From positions 558,001 to 622,000 of the forward strand of contig MU839836.1 of NCBI GenBank assembly GCA_030411725.1: 64,000 nucleotides of DNA. The letters run 5' to 3'. Both the position numbers and the translations under genes were made by a program. The notes below the pieces were generated by a model. That model was not told the origin of the DNA, did no database searches, and saw only the letters and a list, made by a program, of their open reading frames with translations. This stretch comes from Echria macrotheca (taxonomy: Eukaryota; Ascomycota; Sordariomycetes; Sordariales; Schizotheciaceae). This document shows positions 11,461 to 22,860 of the stretch, one piece after another. Position 1 is the stretch's first letter; each line of letters begins with the position of its first letter.

Positions 11461-13952
11461 AAAGCAAACAAAGCACCCCCATACAGCCAAACAAATAGGC
11501 CAATTTTGGCCCAAATCAAAGCAAATTTCCCCGCATCATTTGCTTTAAATATTTGGGGTTTAACAAATATTTTGCCCCCATTTTCCCCCATTTTAGCCCT
11601 AATTTAGACCGATCCTGGGGCTTACCCAATTATTTTAGCCCTACCTAATTAGTTCCTCGGTGGTATAATCGCTCCGTTCCGTTAAAAAAATTCAAATCTA
11701 TACCGCCTCAACTATAATTCTATATTGTAACCTTTATTAGTATTTCTCAATTAACTTTACCGCCCTATTACCGTTATACTTAACCGCGAGAATATACCTA
11801 ATATTAAGTTAGTTGCCAATAATACAAGTACCCTGCAATTTACCGTTAAAAATAGCTATTTTTCCATATTTTAATAAGTACAGAGCATTACGAATTAACT
11901 ACAAGCTGTCGAGAACAAAATAAACAAATTAATCGCCTTTACGATTTCCAAGATAAAAAAGATAAAATTTAGCAAATCAAAATACGTATTAAAAAAGTAA
12001 TTATATTGAAAGAAAGGCCGTACCTTTTAGATTCACAATTACGGCGAATAGGTTGTTGAAATCGGGGTAGGAAAAGCCGCGATGGGTATATTCTAGGTCT
12101 ATAAAACATTAGTAAGTTATTAGTATCTATATACTACAAAGGCTACCTTTTCCGTAAAAAAATATTTTAATAATAAGTATAGTATTTACGTACTTAGTAC
12201 AAAATTTTTAAAAAAGAAGCTAAGGATATTAGGGTTTAAGTAGCGGACCCTTAGCTTTGTCGCTGTTGTAAGGAATAGCAAAACTTTATTACTATCTTTG
12301 GTCTTTGTATTTATTACTAGGGTAGTAAAGGATATTCTCCTTTAGTAAATTATCGACGTTAATATATCGTTTTTAAGGATTAAATACCTAAACCTTTATT
12401 AGTTATTATATACTTTAAATTTAAAATTTATTAATTAATTCGTACTAAAAAAAAAGGATACTATTAGGCGCTAGATTCGGGAGCGTTATAAAGTTAAAGT
12501 TTAAGGTTTAATTAAAGAATTAGTAAAAATTAATGGCGCTATTTATATCTCCTTTAATCTTTAAATTTTAATTAACTTAATTACGATATTGGGGATTATT
12601 ATATATTACCTTAATAAAGTTAGTAAAGGTTATAAAAAGCTATTTGCTTTTCCTTACGTTTAAGGTAGCTATAGTAATAAAAATCAAATTGTTATTATTT
12701 TCTAGGTAATTTGGAAGTTCGAAATCGAGAAAAAGATTGGGTTTTTACAAACTAATAATGCCTAATCTAATAATTTTTACGTTATTAAGCTTTTCCGTAA
12801 GTTTATACTTTATATCAACTAAGTTACCGTATAGTAATTATAACAAATTCACTATTTTAGGTATATTCTTAATCTTATTACGCGTATTTTTCTTAATAAA
12901 AATAATTAAAAGCTAATTAAGTTACTTATTTTTGGGTTAATTAAAAGATTCTTACGAGAAGGAGAAGATATTTTACTAAAGTAGTAGAGGAAAAAAGGTA
13001 TAGTTAGTAAACTATATAATATAATTTATTTTATCTAACAAAGTCCTTAAAGGAGGGATAACTTTTACGTAATTATTAATGGTTAAATTATTAATTTTAA
13101 GGACAAATTTAAACTTTTTTTTCTTAATAGTTAACTTACTTTTTTATAATTATAACTTAATAATAATACGTAATAAAACTTTATTTATTTTATAATAAAA
13201 AGGGCGATAAAGTTTTATAATATTGTTGATTTTTTTATTAAGCGAAACCTCCGCGAAAAGGATAAGGCGAAGTGGTTGCTACAAAAAAATATCCTTAGTA
13301 ATAATAACTAGGCTATTATCTTTACGGTTATAAATATCCTTTAACCTTTTAAAATAGCGATAAAGTATTTTAAAGGGTATAAGATGTTAATCGCCGAGGT
13401 TATTTTAATATACTTTGTATTATAAAACGGTTTAAGAACTTAACTTTATAATTATAGTTATTTTGCTTTCCCTCCGTTTACGGGTTATAATTTTTTTAGT
13501 CGCAAGTTTACTTCTCCGCCGGCGTTTTAGATTATACTAAACGCCAGGCCTTAGCGCAAAATACAATTCCTACAATATCTTAAGGGTTATAAAGTTAGTA
13601 ATTTACTTAAGTAATGTTATTTATAAGATCGTACCCCAAGTCCTAAGCTTAACTTTAATTACGAAGAAGAAAAGGTAGCCGTAAAGAAGTTTGATAGTAA
13701 TTACTTTCTTTTAAAAAGTATCTTTTTCGTAATAACTTTTATTAAATATTTAAAAAGTAATATAAGTATTAAAAAAAGCCCTAACTAGCCGAGTTTAACT
13801 TATAAGAATAATCTTTACGCTAAAATACTAATTTCGCACTTTTCGAGATTAATTACTACAACGACAACGACCCCAAACCGTCTTAAAAAGTTAATAAGAT
13901 CTTGAAATATCTGTTAAAGTGAGTATTAATGGTTAAAAACTTTATTCTTTAG

Positions 13953-14125
13953 TGGAAAGAGTATAAAGAATAGTTTCCTTAGCTATTAAAAATAACCCTA
14001 AATTTTCTTTTTATTCCCGTTATATTTAATAAGGTTAAGAGAGTTTTTAGTGTGGTTAGGCTAGTATTGGGTACTTAAAGGGGTAAAATAAGCGAGGACT
14101 TTATTGGAATGTTATAGTACCTTAG
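13953..14125 (+). pseudogene. decayed hAT transposase C-terminal dimerisation domain
   Basis: In one frame the translation keeps the spacing of the hAT dimerisation region: W..., F-P, L-L-K-I-T-L-N-F-L-F-I-P, K-R-V-F-S-V-V-R, then I-S-E-D. Four or more stops (TAG/TAA) sit where Gln or Trp codons are usual, which fits C-to-T or G-to-A change. No function remains. Confidence 0.75.
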
Positions 14126-14329
14126 GAATTAGGGGAGAAATTGAGCTTTTAGTGCTCTAGTTTTTTTGGTAAAAACCCTAGGGTAGCCCGTTTTGGAGCC
14201 TGGAATTAGTTATTCCGTGATTTGTAAGCATTTTGGCAAATAAAGTAAATATTTAAAGGTAAATCCTGTTTTTGGGGTTGGTAAATAAATGGTGGATTTT
14301 TGAGGCAAATCAAAGCAAATTAGACCCCC

Positions 14330-14362
14330 ATATTTGCTTTGTTTGCTTTGTGCGCAACGCTG
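14330..14362 (-). repeat. right terminal inverted repeat of hAT element
   Basis: Reverse complement pairs with the left repeat (30/33 positions). The right target duplication CAATATAC follows at 14363-14370. Confidence 0.85.
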
Positions 14363-14437
14363 CAATATACCAAGACAAGACATATCGCTACAAATGTTTA
14401 CCATTCCAGGCGTCTTCAAAAGCAGCCCCTATCCGTA

Positions 14438-15165
14438 TCACAATTTGACCACAGCGCAACTCCCTACTATACTGTAGGACCCCTGGCCTTCGCCTTCATA
14501 ATCAGCCTCGTATGACCAGTCCTCGGGTGACCAATCATCAGGCGACCAGTCCTCAGGCGACCAGTCCTCCGGTACCGAGTCATACTCCACCGGCGGGGGC
14601 CGGAGCCGAAGAGGTACCTGCCTGACAACAGCTCCTCCCAGCCCCTCCAGGTTATTCCCTTCCTCCCTGGCTTTGTAATAGGTATAGTAAGCTCGATAAG
14701 TAAGCGAGCTCCCTCGCGGATCGTCCGGTGGGTTGTGGTACTCTCGCTCGTAGGGGAATTCGTCTAGTTTTCCTGGGCAGGCACACAAGTCAGTACAAGT
14801 ACAGTACGGTACGGTCACGCGAGAGCGGGCGTTGGGCAGTGGGCGGGCGGTGGAGGGAGGGAAGAAGGATGAGTAAGGTAGGTAGGTAGGTAAAACTTAC
14901 CGTACATGTCGTACAGGTAGCGGTATACAATGACTTCAAAGTGAGTCTCGGTGACGTCCTCGGGCGCGATGTCTTGGCTGAACAGGTCTTCGCAGACGTA
15001 TAGGCGCATCATCTCGAAGAGCATTCTGGTTTCGTCGGTGCTGAGGCCCGCGCCGCCATATGCGGTTGGGCGTTGGAGCATCCTTCGTACTCTCCCCCTG
15101 CTCGGGCCGTACGTCTCCCTGTAGGGGACGAAGGTCTTGGCCGTCCTGGTTGTCTTTGAGGGCAT
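14438..15165 (-). CDS. orphan two-exon family protein, copy A (EDWSP-repeat tail)
   Basis: I do not recognise this family; I define it here from paralogs at 18563, 19779 and 25374. Exon 1 (14901-15165) carries the core with GGAGLS, LYVCEDLF, PEDVTETHFE and YRYLYDMYG. A 128-nt GT-AG intron (14773-14900) interrupts the Gly codon, and exon 2 begins KLDEFPYEREY and continues SLTYRAYYTYY. The total is 199 residues. The C-terminus has four tandem EDWSP/DDWSP pentapeptides and an acidic end. No signal peptide or membrane segment is visible, so it is probably intracellular. It lies just beyond the hAT relic, whose right end is 68 bp from the stop codon. Confidence 0.7.
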
Positions 15166-17347
15166 GGTAACGTAAATGGGCGGATGATTCTCTGGTACGG
15201 ATTAGTGGGGAAAAATCCAAGTTCAATTTTGCAAACGATGTCCGGTGCGAGGATATATGAATAAGTAGACACAATGGGAACCCAGGGGTACGTACCCGTC
15301 CGTCCTCTTTGTTGAGTCGGTTGACGTTTTGTCATTACAAGGAACCGGGACATAGTGGATTCTAACAATAGCTTGTATTCAGGTGTCTTTGGCGATATAA
15401 TTATCTCTCAAAGACTTGGAACACAGAAAGGTTCGGAAAAAGGAAAATTTGTCTGGGGTCGGGCGGAAGAGATGGGCCGAGCTAACAATTTTGTGTCCAA
15501 GGAGTTTTTACTCAGTCTGAACAGAGTCTGCTCAACATCCCTCCGGTGCCTAGAGGTCACGCGTGTAGGGTCAGGCAGGAGCACCCAGACAAGATGGAAG
15601 GCACGCACGGAAGCAGGCCCTGTATTTAGGCAGCCTGCGGGGCCCATCTTCCTCTTCCACAAAACAAGCATCTTTACATACACTTCTTCACGCGTCTATA
15701 GGATTCAAACATGCCACCACCCAGCATTCACAAGAGCGGCGTAGTGAAGCAACGGGAGGTAGAGACACCATCCGAACATCGTGGTATTCAAGTGCAGCAT
15801 CTTGCGAGAGGTCTGCAGCCCCGGAGGTGCTGTGGATGCTAAAAGGCTAGTTCCTTGTTCTCCAGCATTTGTTGGCGTTGTTCGGCTAATCACTCATTGC
15901 CCTGTCCTCCATTTCTCTTTACAATGGGCTCTTTGTCTCGATTTCCTTGACTAACGTGTATTTGTCATCCGGTACTGAATCTCCATCCCTGCCGTGCTGC
16001 CGTGGCTCCGCGCCTTCCAGTATTATACAGGACCGTGAAGGCAGAGCGCGCCAAGCCGCCTGTTTGCCCGGCGCCGCGAACACACTCGATCTAAGACCCA
16101 AGAGCCATCGCCATCGCTGCCATGAGCCCGGTGCCTCATTGAGCACCATACTTTCTCCCTGTACCCCTAAACCCTACAGCCCTTGGCTTCCTCTTGCTCC
16201 CGGCATCACATGGTTGGTCGCAAGAGTTTGGCGCCAAATCCAGTATCATTCCGCGGATCCAAGCTCTTGGCCAACCACTCTTTTCAAGTCCCTGGACGTG
16301 GCACGGCTGACAGTGGCCTCATAGGACGAGTGATTCGTTACCTTGTGGGCTGTAGCTCGGTCGTAGGATCGGCCGTGCAACTATCTACCTACGGGGTTAG
16401 GAGTCTCGGCTGACGCGGCAGAGGCCGCTTCTAGGCCAAGGGTACTACCGACGGTTGAGAACTTGTTGCGTTTATTCGGGTAGGTACTGGATCACCGCCG
16501 CTGAGCCGCTCTGCCTTGCCTCCTGCTGCCTGCTCAACTGGTACGTTGTTTTCAATCGCTACCACGTCGTCCGGCCGGTATGTGGCGTAGGGGTCCTGCC
16601 AAGCAAATAAAATGCTTGGACTTCCAATAAACATCGGCTCACGTCCCTCGAGATGTTGGGAGATACTTGACCGGGCTGTTATACGAGCTCGAGTTAGAGC
16701 CAAATCGACGCTTACCGCGCTTATTCTATACATCCCTACACTCTGGCGCAAGAGCTACGCATTGGCTGCCGCGTGTCATGTATGTTTCCTACTAGTCCCG
16801 GACAACAACAACGCCTGTATGCCTTTACCTGTCAAATAGGTGCCTTCGAATAGCACACGGCCCTCGCCTTTACCTTGCTGTTGTGTGGAACACTGCATGG
16901 AAACGTGTTCAATACACAATTCTCATGATGTGATATACAAACTCTTGTGAGAAAGGCATCGGGCAATGACCCATACAGCAACGCATTTTGAACCGCTTTG
17001 AAGCTTGGCATCGGCTTGAAAGTCACATCCAAACTTCACCGCGCCGTTGAGCACCGCCATCCTCAAGCAACACAGCGGCACAACCCGATCCTTCAGAGGT
17101 GGACGTCGCCAAGACTTGAATCTGCCCAGCCTACCTACCTGTTGGCTTTTCATGGACGAGAATATGGAGGTGGTAGTCTTGCTCGTGTGTGTTGGATCAT
17201 TCTTGCCTGCGGTCACTCAAGTATAAAAGTAGGGGATAAGATCCGCACTGCAAGCCAAATACCCACCATCCTCATCATTCCTCTTCTCCTACCACCAACA
17301 ACACCCCTCCAAGTCCAAGTCAGAGAAAACTCCAGTCAGCCGCCACG
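15166..17347. other. intergenic, no supported gene
   Basis: 2.2 kb between copy A and the small secreted protein gene. It holds only short open frames on both strands (for example 16431-16751 minus, 106 codons) with no recognisable domain, and I could not assign any. The last 130 bp form the promoter of the 17348 gene. Confidence 0.4.
17222..17228 (+). promoter_or_regulatory. TATA box of the small secreted protein gene
   Basis: TATAAAA lies 120 bp before the ATG at 17348. The CT/CA-rich leader between them is typical of highly expressed fungal secreted-protein genes. Confidence 0.6.
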
Positions 17348-17746
17348 ATGCAGATCCGCGCCGCCACCATCCTCATCAGCAGCCTCCTGGCTCTCGCCGC
17401 CCAGGCCACACCCATCCAGGCCGAAAACGCCGGCGGCCAGGTCGAAGTCCGGGCGCCGGAGTCCCAGCCCGACACCACGCTGGTGAAGCGGGGCTTCTGG
17501 ACCGTCTATCTGTACAGCACGTTCAACTGCAACACGAGCGGCAGCCAGGGCGGCTACTCCAGCAATGGCAACTTCGGCTGCACGGGCACCAATTCTGCGT
17601 CGGTCGACTTTGATCCGCAGGGCTGTACGGCCCGCTTCTACTCGGACGGGGGCTGCCGGAATGAGATCTTTAGGATTTCGGGTACTGAGCAGTGCAAGAG
17701 TAGCGGTGGGGGTCCGTTTGTTGCGTCTTTTAATGTTTTCTGCTAG
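17348..17746 (+). CDS. small secreted cysteine-containing protein with Kex2-type propeptide
   Basis: 132 residues, single exon. Residues 1-20 form a signal peptide (MQIRAATILISSLLALAAQA). A propeptide of about 28 residues follows and ends in LVKR, a Kex2 dibasic site at 47-48. The mature part is about 84 residues, Gly/Ser/Asn-rich, with six cysteines (C61, C78, C93, C103, C116, C132; the last is the C-terminal residue), allowing three disulfides. A consensus TATA box lies upstream. The family is not recognised; effector-like or antimicrobial-type secreted proteins have this architecture, but no activity can be claimed. Confidence 0.75.
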   Translation: MQIRAATILISSLLALAAQATPIQAENAGGQVEVRAPESQPDTTLVKRGFWTVYLYSTFNCNTSGSQGGYSSNGNFGCTGTNSASVDFDPQGCTARFYSDGGCRNEIFRISGTEQCKSSGGGPFVASFNVFC

Positions 17747-18562
17747 ATGAGTGTGGAAATTGCTTGTCGACCTCTTGTTGGAGCTTGTGTTTGGTCGTCG
17801 AGGGTAGGACTGATTGAGCGGCTTGGCTGCGGCTGTTGGTATACCTAGTGTATTTCGTTACTGAGTTGGCTGGTGTCGACTCGGTCCCTATTAGGGTTGA
17901 GGAGTTTATCGAGAGTTTCACGATACGGTACTCGTTTACCAGTGGATGAATCAAGTGCTTGAGGGTTTGACAATGCTTTTGACAGCGTTGCCTTTTCTTT
18001 GATGACGGTAATGTTGTAATACGAGTTGACATGTACTCGGTCTCGGGACGATTGGTGTCGAGCTTGGAATATCCATGTGCCCGTTGGCGTTGTATTTTAC
18101 CGGTGTTCTTTGTGAGGATCTATGGAGCTTTAGTCTCCCACATTCTCCGGTGATCTGAGTTGTTAAAAAGGAAGGTGCGTCCGGCGTTGTTGCTGAAATA
18201 TGACTGGGCGAGTTGGCAAGGCATCTGGCAGCTGGTTGGCAGCCTCGCAAACCTCCTTGCAGCCAACGCGTCGTGCCTTCCCCGCGGTTGTGACCCAGAG
18301 AGTTTCATTGTATTGTACGATCTAAAAAATCTTTTGCTCCACGCCGTCTCCTTTCTGAACGTAAATGCCGAATGGGCTGCGAGTCCCTCTTCCGTTGTGG
18401 TTGCCCGAGGCTCAGACATCAAGTAAGTTTGCATCTCCCCGTTTGCGTTTGGCCCCACGTCCCACGTCTTCACGCACTTGAAAATTTGCAGAGCTGGGGA
18501 TTCCTTTCTCACACAACACCAAAACAGCACCCATCATAAACCCGAAGACCCAGATCGACAAG
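17747..18562. other. intergenic, no supported gene
   Basis: 816 bp containing the 3' flank of the secreted protein gene and the 5' flank of copy B. Overlapping short frames on both strands look random. Confidence 0.4.
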
Positions 18563-19295
18563 ATGGCATCTGAATACGACCCGGCCGCACGCAGAGCACA
18601 AGTTCTTGAGATGCTTGTACGACCGACTATCGAAGGAGGCGCAGGCCTTACCGAAACCGCTGCAGAGTATGAGCTTAAGCAAGTCTTTTTCGAAGTTTGT
18701 GGCGATCTCTTTTGGGCTGGTGTGTTGCCCGAGACTGTCACGGCCTTGCATTTCGACAACATAACGTACCGATATGTTTATTCGAGATTCGGCAAGGTTC
18801 ACCCCTTCTCCGACCACCGATTTCTGCGCTAACACTCTCATTCTAGGAATGCTCGACGACTTTCCCTGGGAAGAGGACTACCGGGATCCCCAGCCTGGCC
18901 CACTGGCTGAGAGTTACAATATCTACTACACGCAGAAGGTCCACTTCAACCACGTCGAAAGGAGATTCGAGATGGAAAAGCGTTGGTGGAATATCGGACG
19001 AGAACCAAGAACGACCCAGCCGCAAAAGGCTGAGAATCCGGCTCCTCCGCAGACGGCTCAGAATGCAGTTCCCCCGCAGAAGGCTCAAAATCCAGCTCCG
19101 CAAAAAGCACAGAATCTAGCTCCGCAGAAGACTCAGAATCCAGCTCCGCAGTCCGGATCCCCCGCTGATGACCATATCAACGCTTTCGGGAAGCGGATCG
19201 CGGCGGTATCAAATCAGGAGGATGAAGGGGGAATGAAGAAGAGACAGGCTCAGCATCCTGTACTTTATAAGCATTTTGGGAAGCCCTTACTCTAG
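18563..19295 (+). CDS. orphan two-exon family protein, copy B (PQKAQN-repeat tail, GC-AG intron)
   Basis: Member of the unrecognised family seen at 14438 and 25374. Exon 1 (18563-18791) has MLVRPTIEGGAGLT, GDLFWAG, LPETVTALHFD and YRYVYSRFG. Exon 2 (18847-19295) starts MLDDFPWEEDYRDP and has YNIYYTQK. The intron 18792-18846 must begin GCAAGG to stay in frame and at the homologous codon position. The nearest GT (18797) shifts the frame, so this is a GC-AG intron or a damaged donor. The model encodes 225 residues. The C-terminal half carries tandem PAPQKAQN-like repeats and then a basic tail. No signal peptide is visible, and its role is unknown. Confidence 0.65.
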
Positions 19296-19778
19296 ATTTA
19301 TCTGGTCACATGGCGCCCCCCTGAAAACTCTCAGAAGCCAGAGGCAAAGATCTTTTCTAAAAGAATGTTCAGGCTCCCTAGTTATCGGCAACTTCACGGA
19401 AACTCGAAGGATGCTGGGCTCGTTACGGGATGGTATGGGGAATGTTATGGACGAGGTTTAGTCTCAGGACCTGAATGAATCTTGGGTTGGGATGGAGCCA
19501 AATGAACGTTTCCCATTCCGCCTGATGAAATGGTACAAAGCTTTGGTGACTGTAATGTGATGCAGTGGGATTTACCCCTACTTATCTAACCTGATAGCGC
19601 CTAAAATCCCCCGCCTCCTCTTTCCAACTCGGAGTTGTTGAGACAAAATGAGTGCAGAACCTAGAGTTTCTTTGTTCTACGTTTGGGAAGCCGGGACAGC
19701 CTTTCCTGGCAGTTTTCTGACGGCCGTGATCGGAATTGTTGATGAAGTCGTGCTTTTGCGCCCAACAGACATCTTACT
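19296..19778. other. intergenic, no supported gene
   Basis: Nothing recognisable between copy B and the pseudogene copy. Confidence 0.4.
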
Positions 19779-20106
19779 GTGAGGTACGACTTATGGCTGC
19801 TGCAAAGTTCAATGCAGCCTAGAGACGAGGGAACCAAGGAGGACGTGACTGCTGTGGTGAGTTTGAGAGCATTTTACGACTTTCCAGCATTCCCTGCATT
19901 CCAATGGCCCCTCTTCCATCCAATGGTGGAGACCGGGATAGTGATTCTCCGCGGACTCGGCTTCGACCATGAAGAGGCAGATTTCCTGCTTGCGGAGGCT
20001 CAACTGCAGACATACTAGGAGCTTTTCGACTAACGCATGTTGCCCGAGGAGGTTTCATCCTCTTTCTTTGGCCTTCGCTCGTACTGCCTTATCTACAAGG
20101 ACTTCG
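19779..20106 (+). pseudogene. orphan two-exon family, copy D (pseudogene, exon 1)
   Basis: In one frame the sequence aligns with exon 1 of copies A-C: R-G-L-G-F, E-L-F-D, M-L-P-E-E-V-S, then L-I-Y-K-D-F-G just before a possible donor gtacgt at 20107. Two in-frame stops break it, TAG at 20016-20018 and TAA at 20031-20033. The second replaces a Gln that copy A encodes as CAA, so one C-to-T change explains it. Exon 2 is not convincingly preserved; a weak match follows near 20210-20280. The start at 19779 is only the first ATG in the frame. Confidence 0.6.
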
Positions 20107-20593
20107 GTACGTGCCCTACGACTCCCAGTGCCCTTATATTGCTTTGTACTCAAATTTCATCCAAGATTCGCGAGCTGTGTCACATCGGGACGTTGGTCTC
20201 CAAGTGTCTTGAACAAGTTCGACGTGCCAGGTTATGTGCACAGCCCGGCTTTGGCATTTTATACGATGACTACTTCTCAACATCCATGTCCGAACAGCCA
20301 AGAAGATGCTTGACCGAGCATCTTGGCAATGGCAACGCAGGCCAAGCCCTTCCTTATCAAAGTTTTCCATTAGTCACACCCTGCTAACCCGCATTCGTGC
20401 CCTGCGTATTTGTAACTAAACCGTAGCTAGCTAACTGCGAATCAAAGGATCTTCAGATCCAAAGCGGGGGTGCCGTGGTGATAACCTCCAAGCTCACGCT
20501 TCACACAATTTGAGGACGCACACACACAGGGAAGATAGACCTAGACCACCCTCCGTTTTATCTCATCCGGAATCCAACAAAGCAAACGCCATC
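20107..20593. other. flank between pseudogene copy D and P450
   Basis: May hold a decayed exon 2 of copy D around 20210-20280 and the P450 promoter. Nothing firm is visible. Confidence 0.35.
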
Positions 20594-22155
20594 ATGGCCT
20601 ACGCCGCGTATATAGCGACAGCCCTCCTCGTCTGGACGGCATGCCGGATCGTCTATCTCCGCCACCTCCACCCTCTCGCCCACGTCCCCGGCCCGTTCTG
20701 GGCATCCGTCACGGAGCTCTACCGCTTCTACCACGACTGGATCCAAAACGGGACCTACTACCGCCACTTCGAAGCCTACCAGGCCCGCTACGGCCCCGTG
20801 ATCCGCATCGCGCCCAACGAGGTCCTCCTCACCGACCCTTGCCACTACGACACCCTCTACAGCATGACCACCGACTTCTACAAAGACCCCGCCTTTTATC
20901 ACCTCTCCGGCGCCGAGACGGCAGTCTTCGCAATCACCCACAACAAAGACCACCAGCGCCACCGCGCGCTGCTCAACCCCTTCTTCTCGCGCCGCTCCGT
21001 CCTGCAGCAGGAGGGCATGGTCCGGTCCAAGGTATTGCGGCTCCTAAACCGCATCCAGCAGGACTCGCAGCGCGGCCTGACCACCGAGCTCTGGGCCGGG
21101 TTCCGCGCGATTTCCGTGGACGTGATCACCGAGTACGCGTTCGGCGCGGACCGGTGCTGGGATTTTTTAGGGAGAGAAGACTTCGGCGTGTGGTATAACC
21201 ACCTCGCGCGCGCCGTCGTGCCGACGATGTATTTGTTCAGGGTGGTACCGTGGCTGCGACGGCCGATGCAGGCTATGCCGGTTTGGTTGGCGCGGAGGCT
21301 AAATCCGATGGTTGTTGGGATGTTGGAGTTCATGGACGTCACGCGGAGGGATGTCGAGCGTGTTGTGGGGGATGTGGAACACGACAGGAAGCCGGAGAGG
21401 GAGACTATTTTTCATGGGTTGTTGGATCCGGAGGCGACCAAGGCGCAGGGGTTGGTGGGGGTTCCGACGGTGCAGAATATGGTTGATGAGGCTTTTGGGT
21501 TCCTTGGTGCTGCGTCGGAGACGGCGGGGAATGCTATGACTATGTGTGCTTTCCATGTGCTGTATGACAGGGAGATATATAAAAGGCTCAGGGCGGAGTT
21601 GGTGCAAGCGTTTCCGGATCCGACGACGCAGATGGATTTGTTGGCGTTGGAGAAGCTGCCGTATCTGACGGCCGTCATCAAGGAGGGACTGCGGCTCTCG
21701 TATGGGGTTATTCATCCGCTGCCGAGGGTGGCGCCAAAGGCGGTGGAGTTTAATGGCTATGTCTTGCCGGAGGGGGTACGTATCTCTGTCTGATGAGCAT
21801 GGAGACGAAGCTGATGTTGGGACAGACCGTGGTTAGCATGTCCGCCTGGCTTATGCACCGCCATCCCGACGCCTTTCCGGATCCCGACAGGTTCGACCCG
21901 GACCGGTGGCTGGATGCCGGTCGGGCTTTCTACCTGGAGAAATTCCTCGTTCCCTTTTCCAAGGGCAACCGCAACTGCATCGGCCAGCCGCTGGCGATGT
22001 GCGAGGTTTACCTGGCCATCGCGCTGTTGTTTCGCCGGTTCGATGACCTGGAGGCTATCGATGTTGGCCCGGAGGATTTGGTTTATGAGGACTACTTTGG
22101 TGCGTTCTACCCAAAGGACGCGAGGAAGTTTAAGGTCATGCGGAGGGAGAGGTGA
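20594..22155 (+). CDS. cytochrome P450 monooxygenase
   Basis: Microsomal haem-thiolate monooxygenase of 503 residues. An N-terminal membrane anchor (MAYAAYIATALLVWTA) is followed by the PGPFWA proline hinge. The I-helix region reads FLGAASETAGN, the ExxR motif is EGLR, and the haem loop is PFSKGNRNCIGQ. One intron at 21776-21825 (50 nt) lies between LPEG and TVVSMSAW, and the exon junction is phase 0. The start at 20594 gives the anchor; the longer frame from 20510 is unlikely. The N-terminal half resembles trichodiene-oxygenase-like (CYP58-type) fungal P450s. There is no partner synthase in the window, so its substrate is unknown. Confidence 0.9.
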
Positions 22156-22860
22156 ACGGCCCAGTGGCATGCCTGCCTAGGTTAGGACCGTTGTTAGGTT
22201 TTATTCTCGAGAGCTTTGCTGCAGTGATACATCTTGGTTGTCTGAGACGGATCTGGACTCAGAAATTTTCCTTTGATCCTCCTCCAGTGGGCAGTCACAT
22301 GTAAATTCTGTCGGAGACTTTTCCGAATCAAACATCTCAATCAAATATCTTGCGACTGCATTTTCAAAGATCCTCCCGTCACCATCATTGCGGGCCGGAA
22401 ACTCGGCTTCCCCTTCTCGACTGTATCGCTGCTGGTTCTCAACAGTGGCTACCGGCAGTGGTCCTGCAGGGCCCCTTCCATTATCCCTAGGGTCCTGGTA
22501 ATAGCTAAGGTGGTGAATTATAAGGGAGAGTTTTGGACTTAGGAAACATTTTGGTGTGCACGCACCTGCTGATATACGCGCGTAGGTGTCTTGGGCGTCC
22601 TCTCCCTTGTACAGCCGGCTTTTTCCATTTTTGCAACTATCGCTGCTTACGATAAGAGATCCTAAGCGTATCCAGCCCTCGTAAGCCTTTTGTCCTGGTG
22701 GCAAGTCCTGTGCAAGGCTTCTATGAGGGCTAGCATACACTTTAGGCAACACTTTCTAGCTTTCCACAATGTCCCAGTAACGTAGGTACTTTCAGTTGAC
22801 ACGCGAACGCCTTGAATCTTCTGTCCGGTAGTATAGCCAGACTCTTTTTCCCTCCACATT
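22156..22860. other. gap between P450 and HET gene with one doubtful ORF
   Basis: A minus-strand frame at 22201-22752 (183 codons, with a possible GTGCGT..TTAG intron inside) reads partly protein-like but matches no family I know. It could be a small gene or chance. No other content is seen. Confidence 0.3.

Larger units (their letters stand above)
11428..14362 (+). mobile_element. RIP-degraded hAT-superfamily DNA transposon relic
   Basis: A 2935-bp element bounded by 33-bp inverted repeats beginning CAGCGTTGCGCACAAA, flanked by a perfect 8-bp duplication. The interior is strongly AT-rich, full of TAA/TAG, and has no long ORF, as expected after repeat-induced point mutation. In the plus-strand frame starting at 13953, a recognisable hAT C-terminal dimerisation domain survives with stops. 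It reads W-K-E-Y-K-E-stop-F-P, then FIPVIFNKVKRVFSVVR, and ends near 14125. This matches the family pattern WW(x)nFP..A.D.LSIP..S.E.ERVFS.AR. The transposase was therefore on the plus strand and the element is certainly non-autonomous now. Confidence 0.85.

Noticed and set aside
22201..22752. 183-codon minus frame after the HET gene
   Set aside because: Kept only as doubtful: no family, possible intron, and no support for start or promoter.
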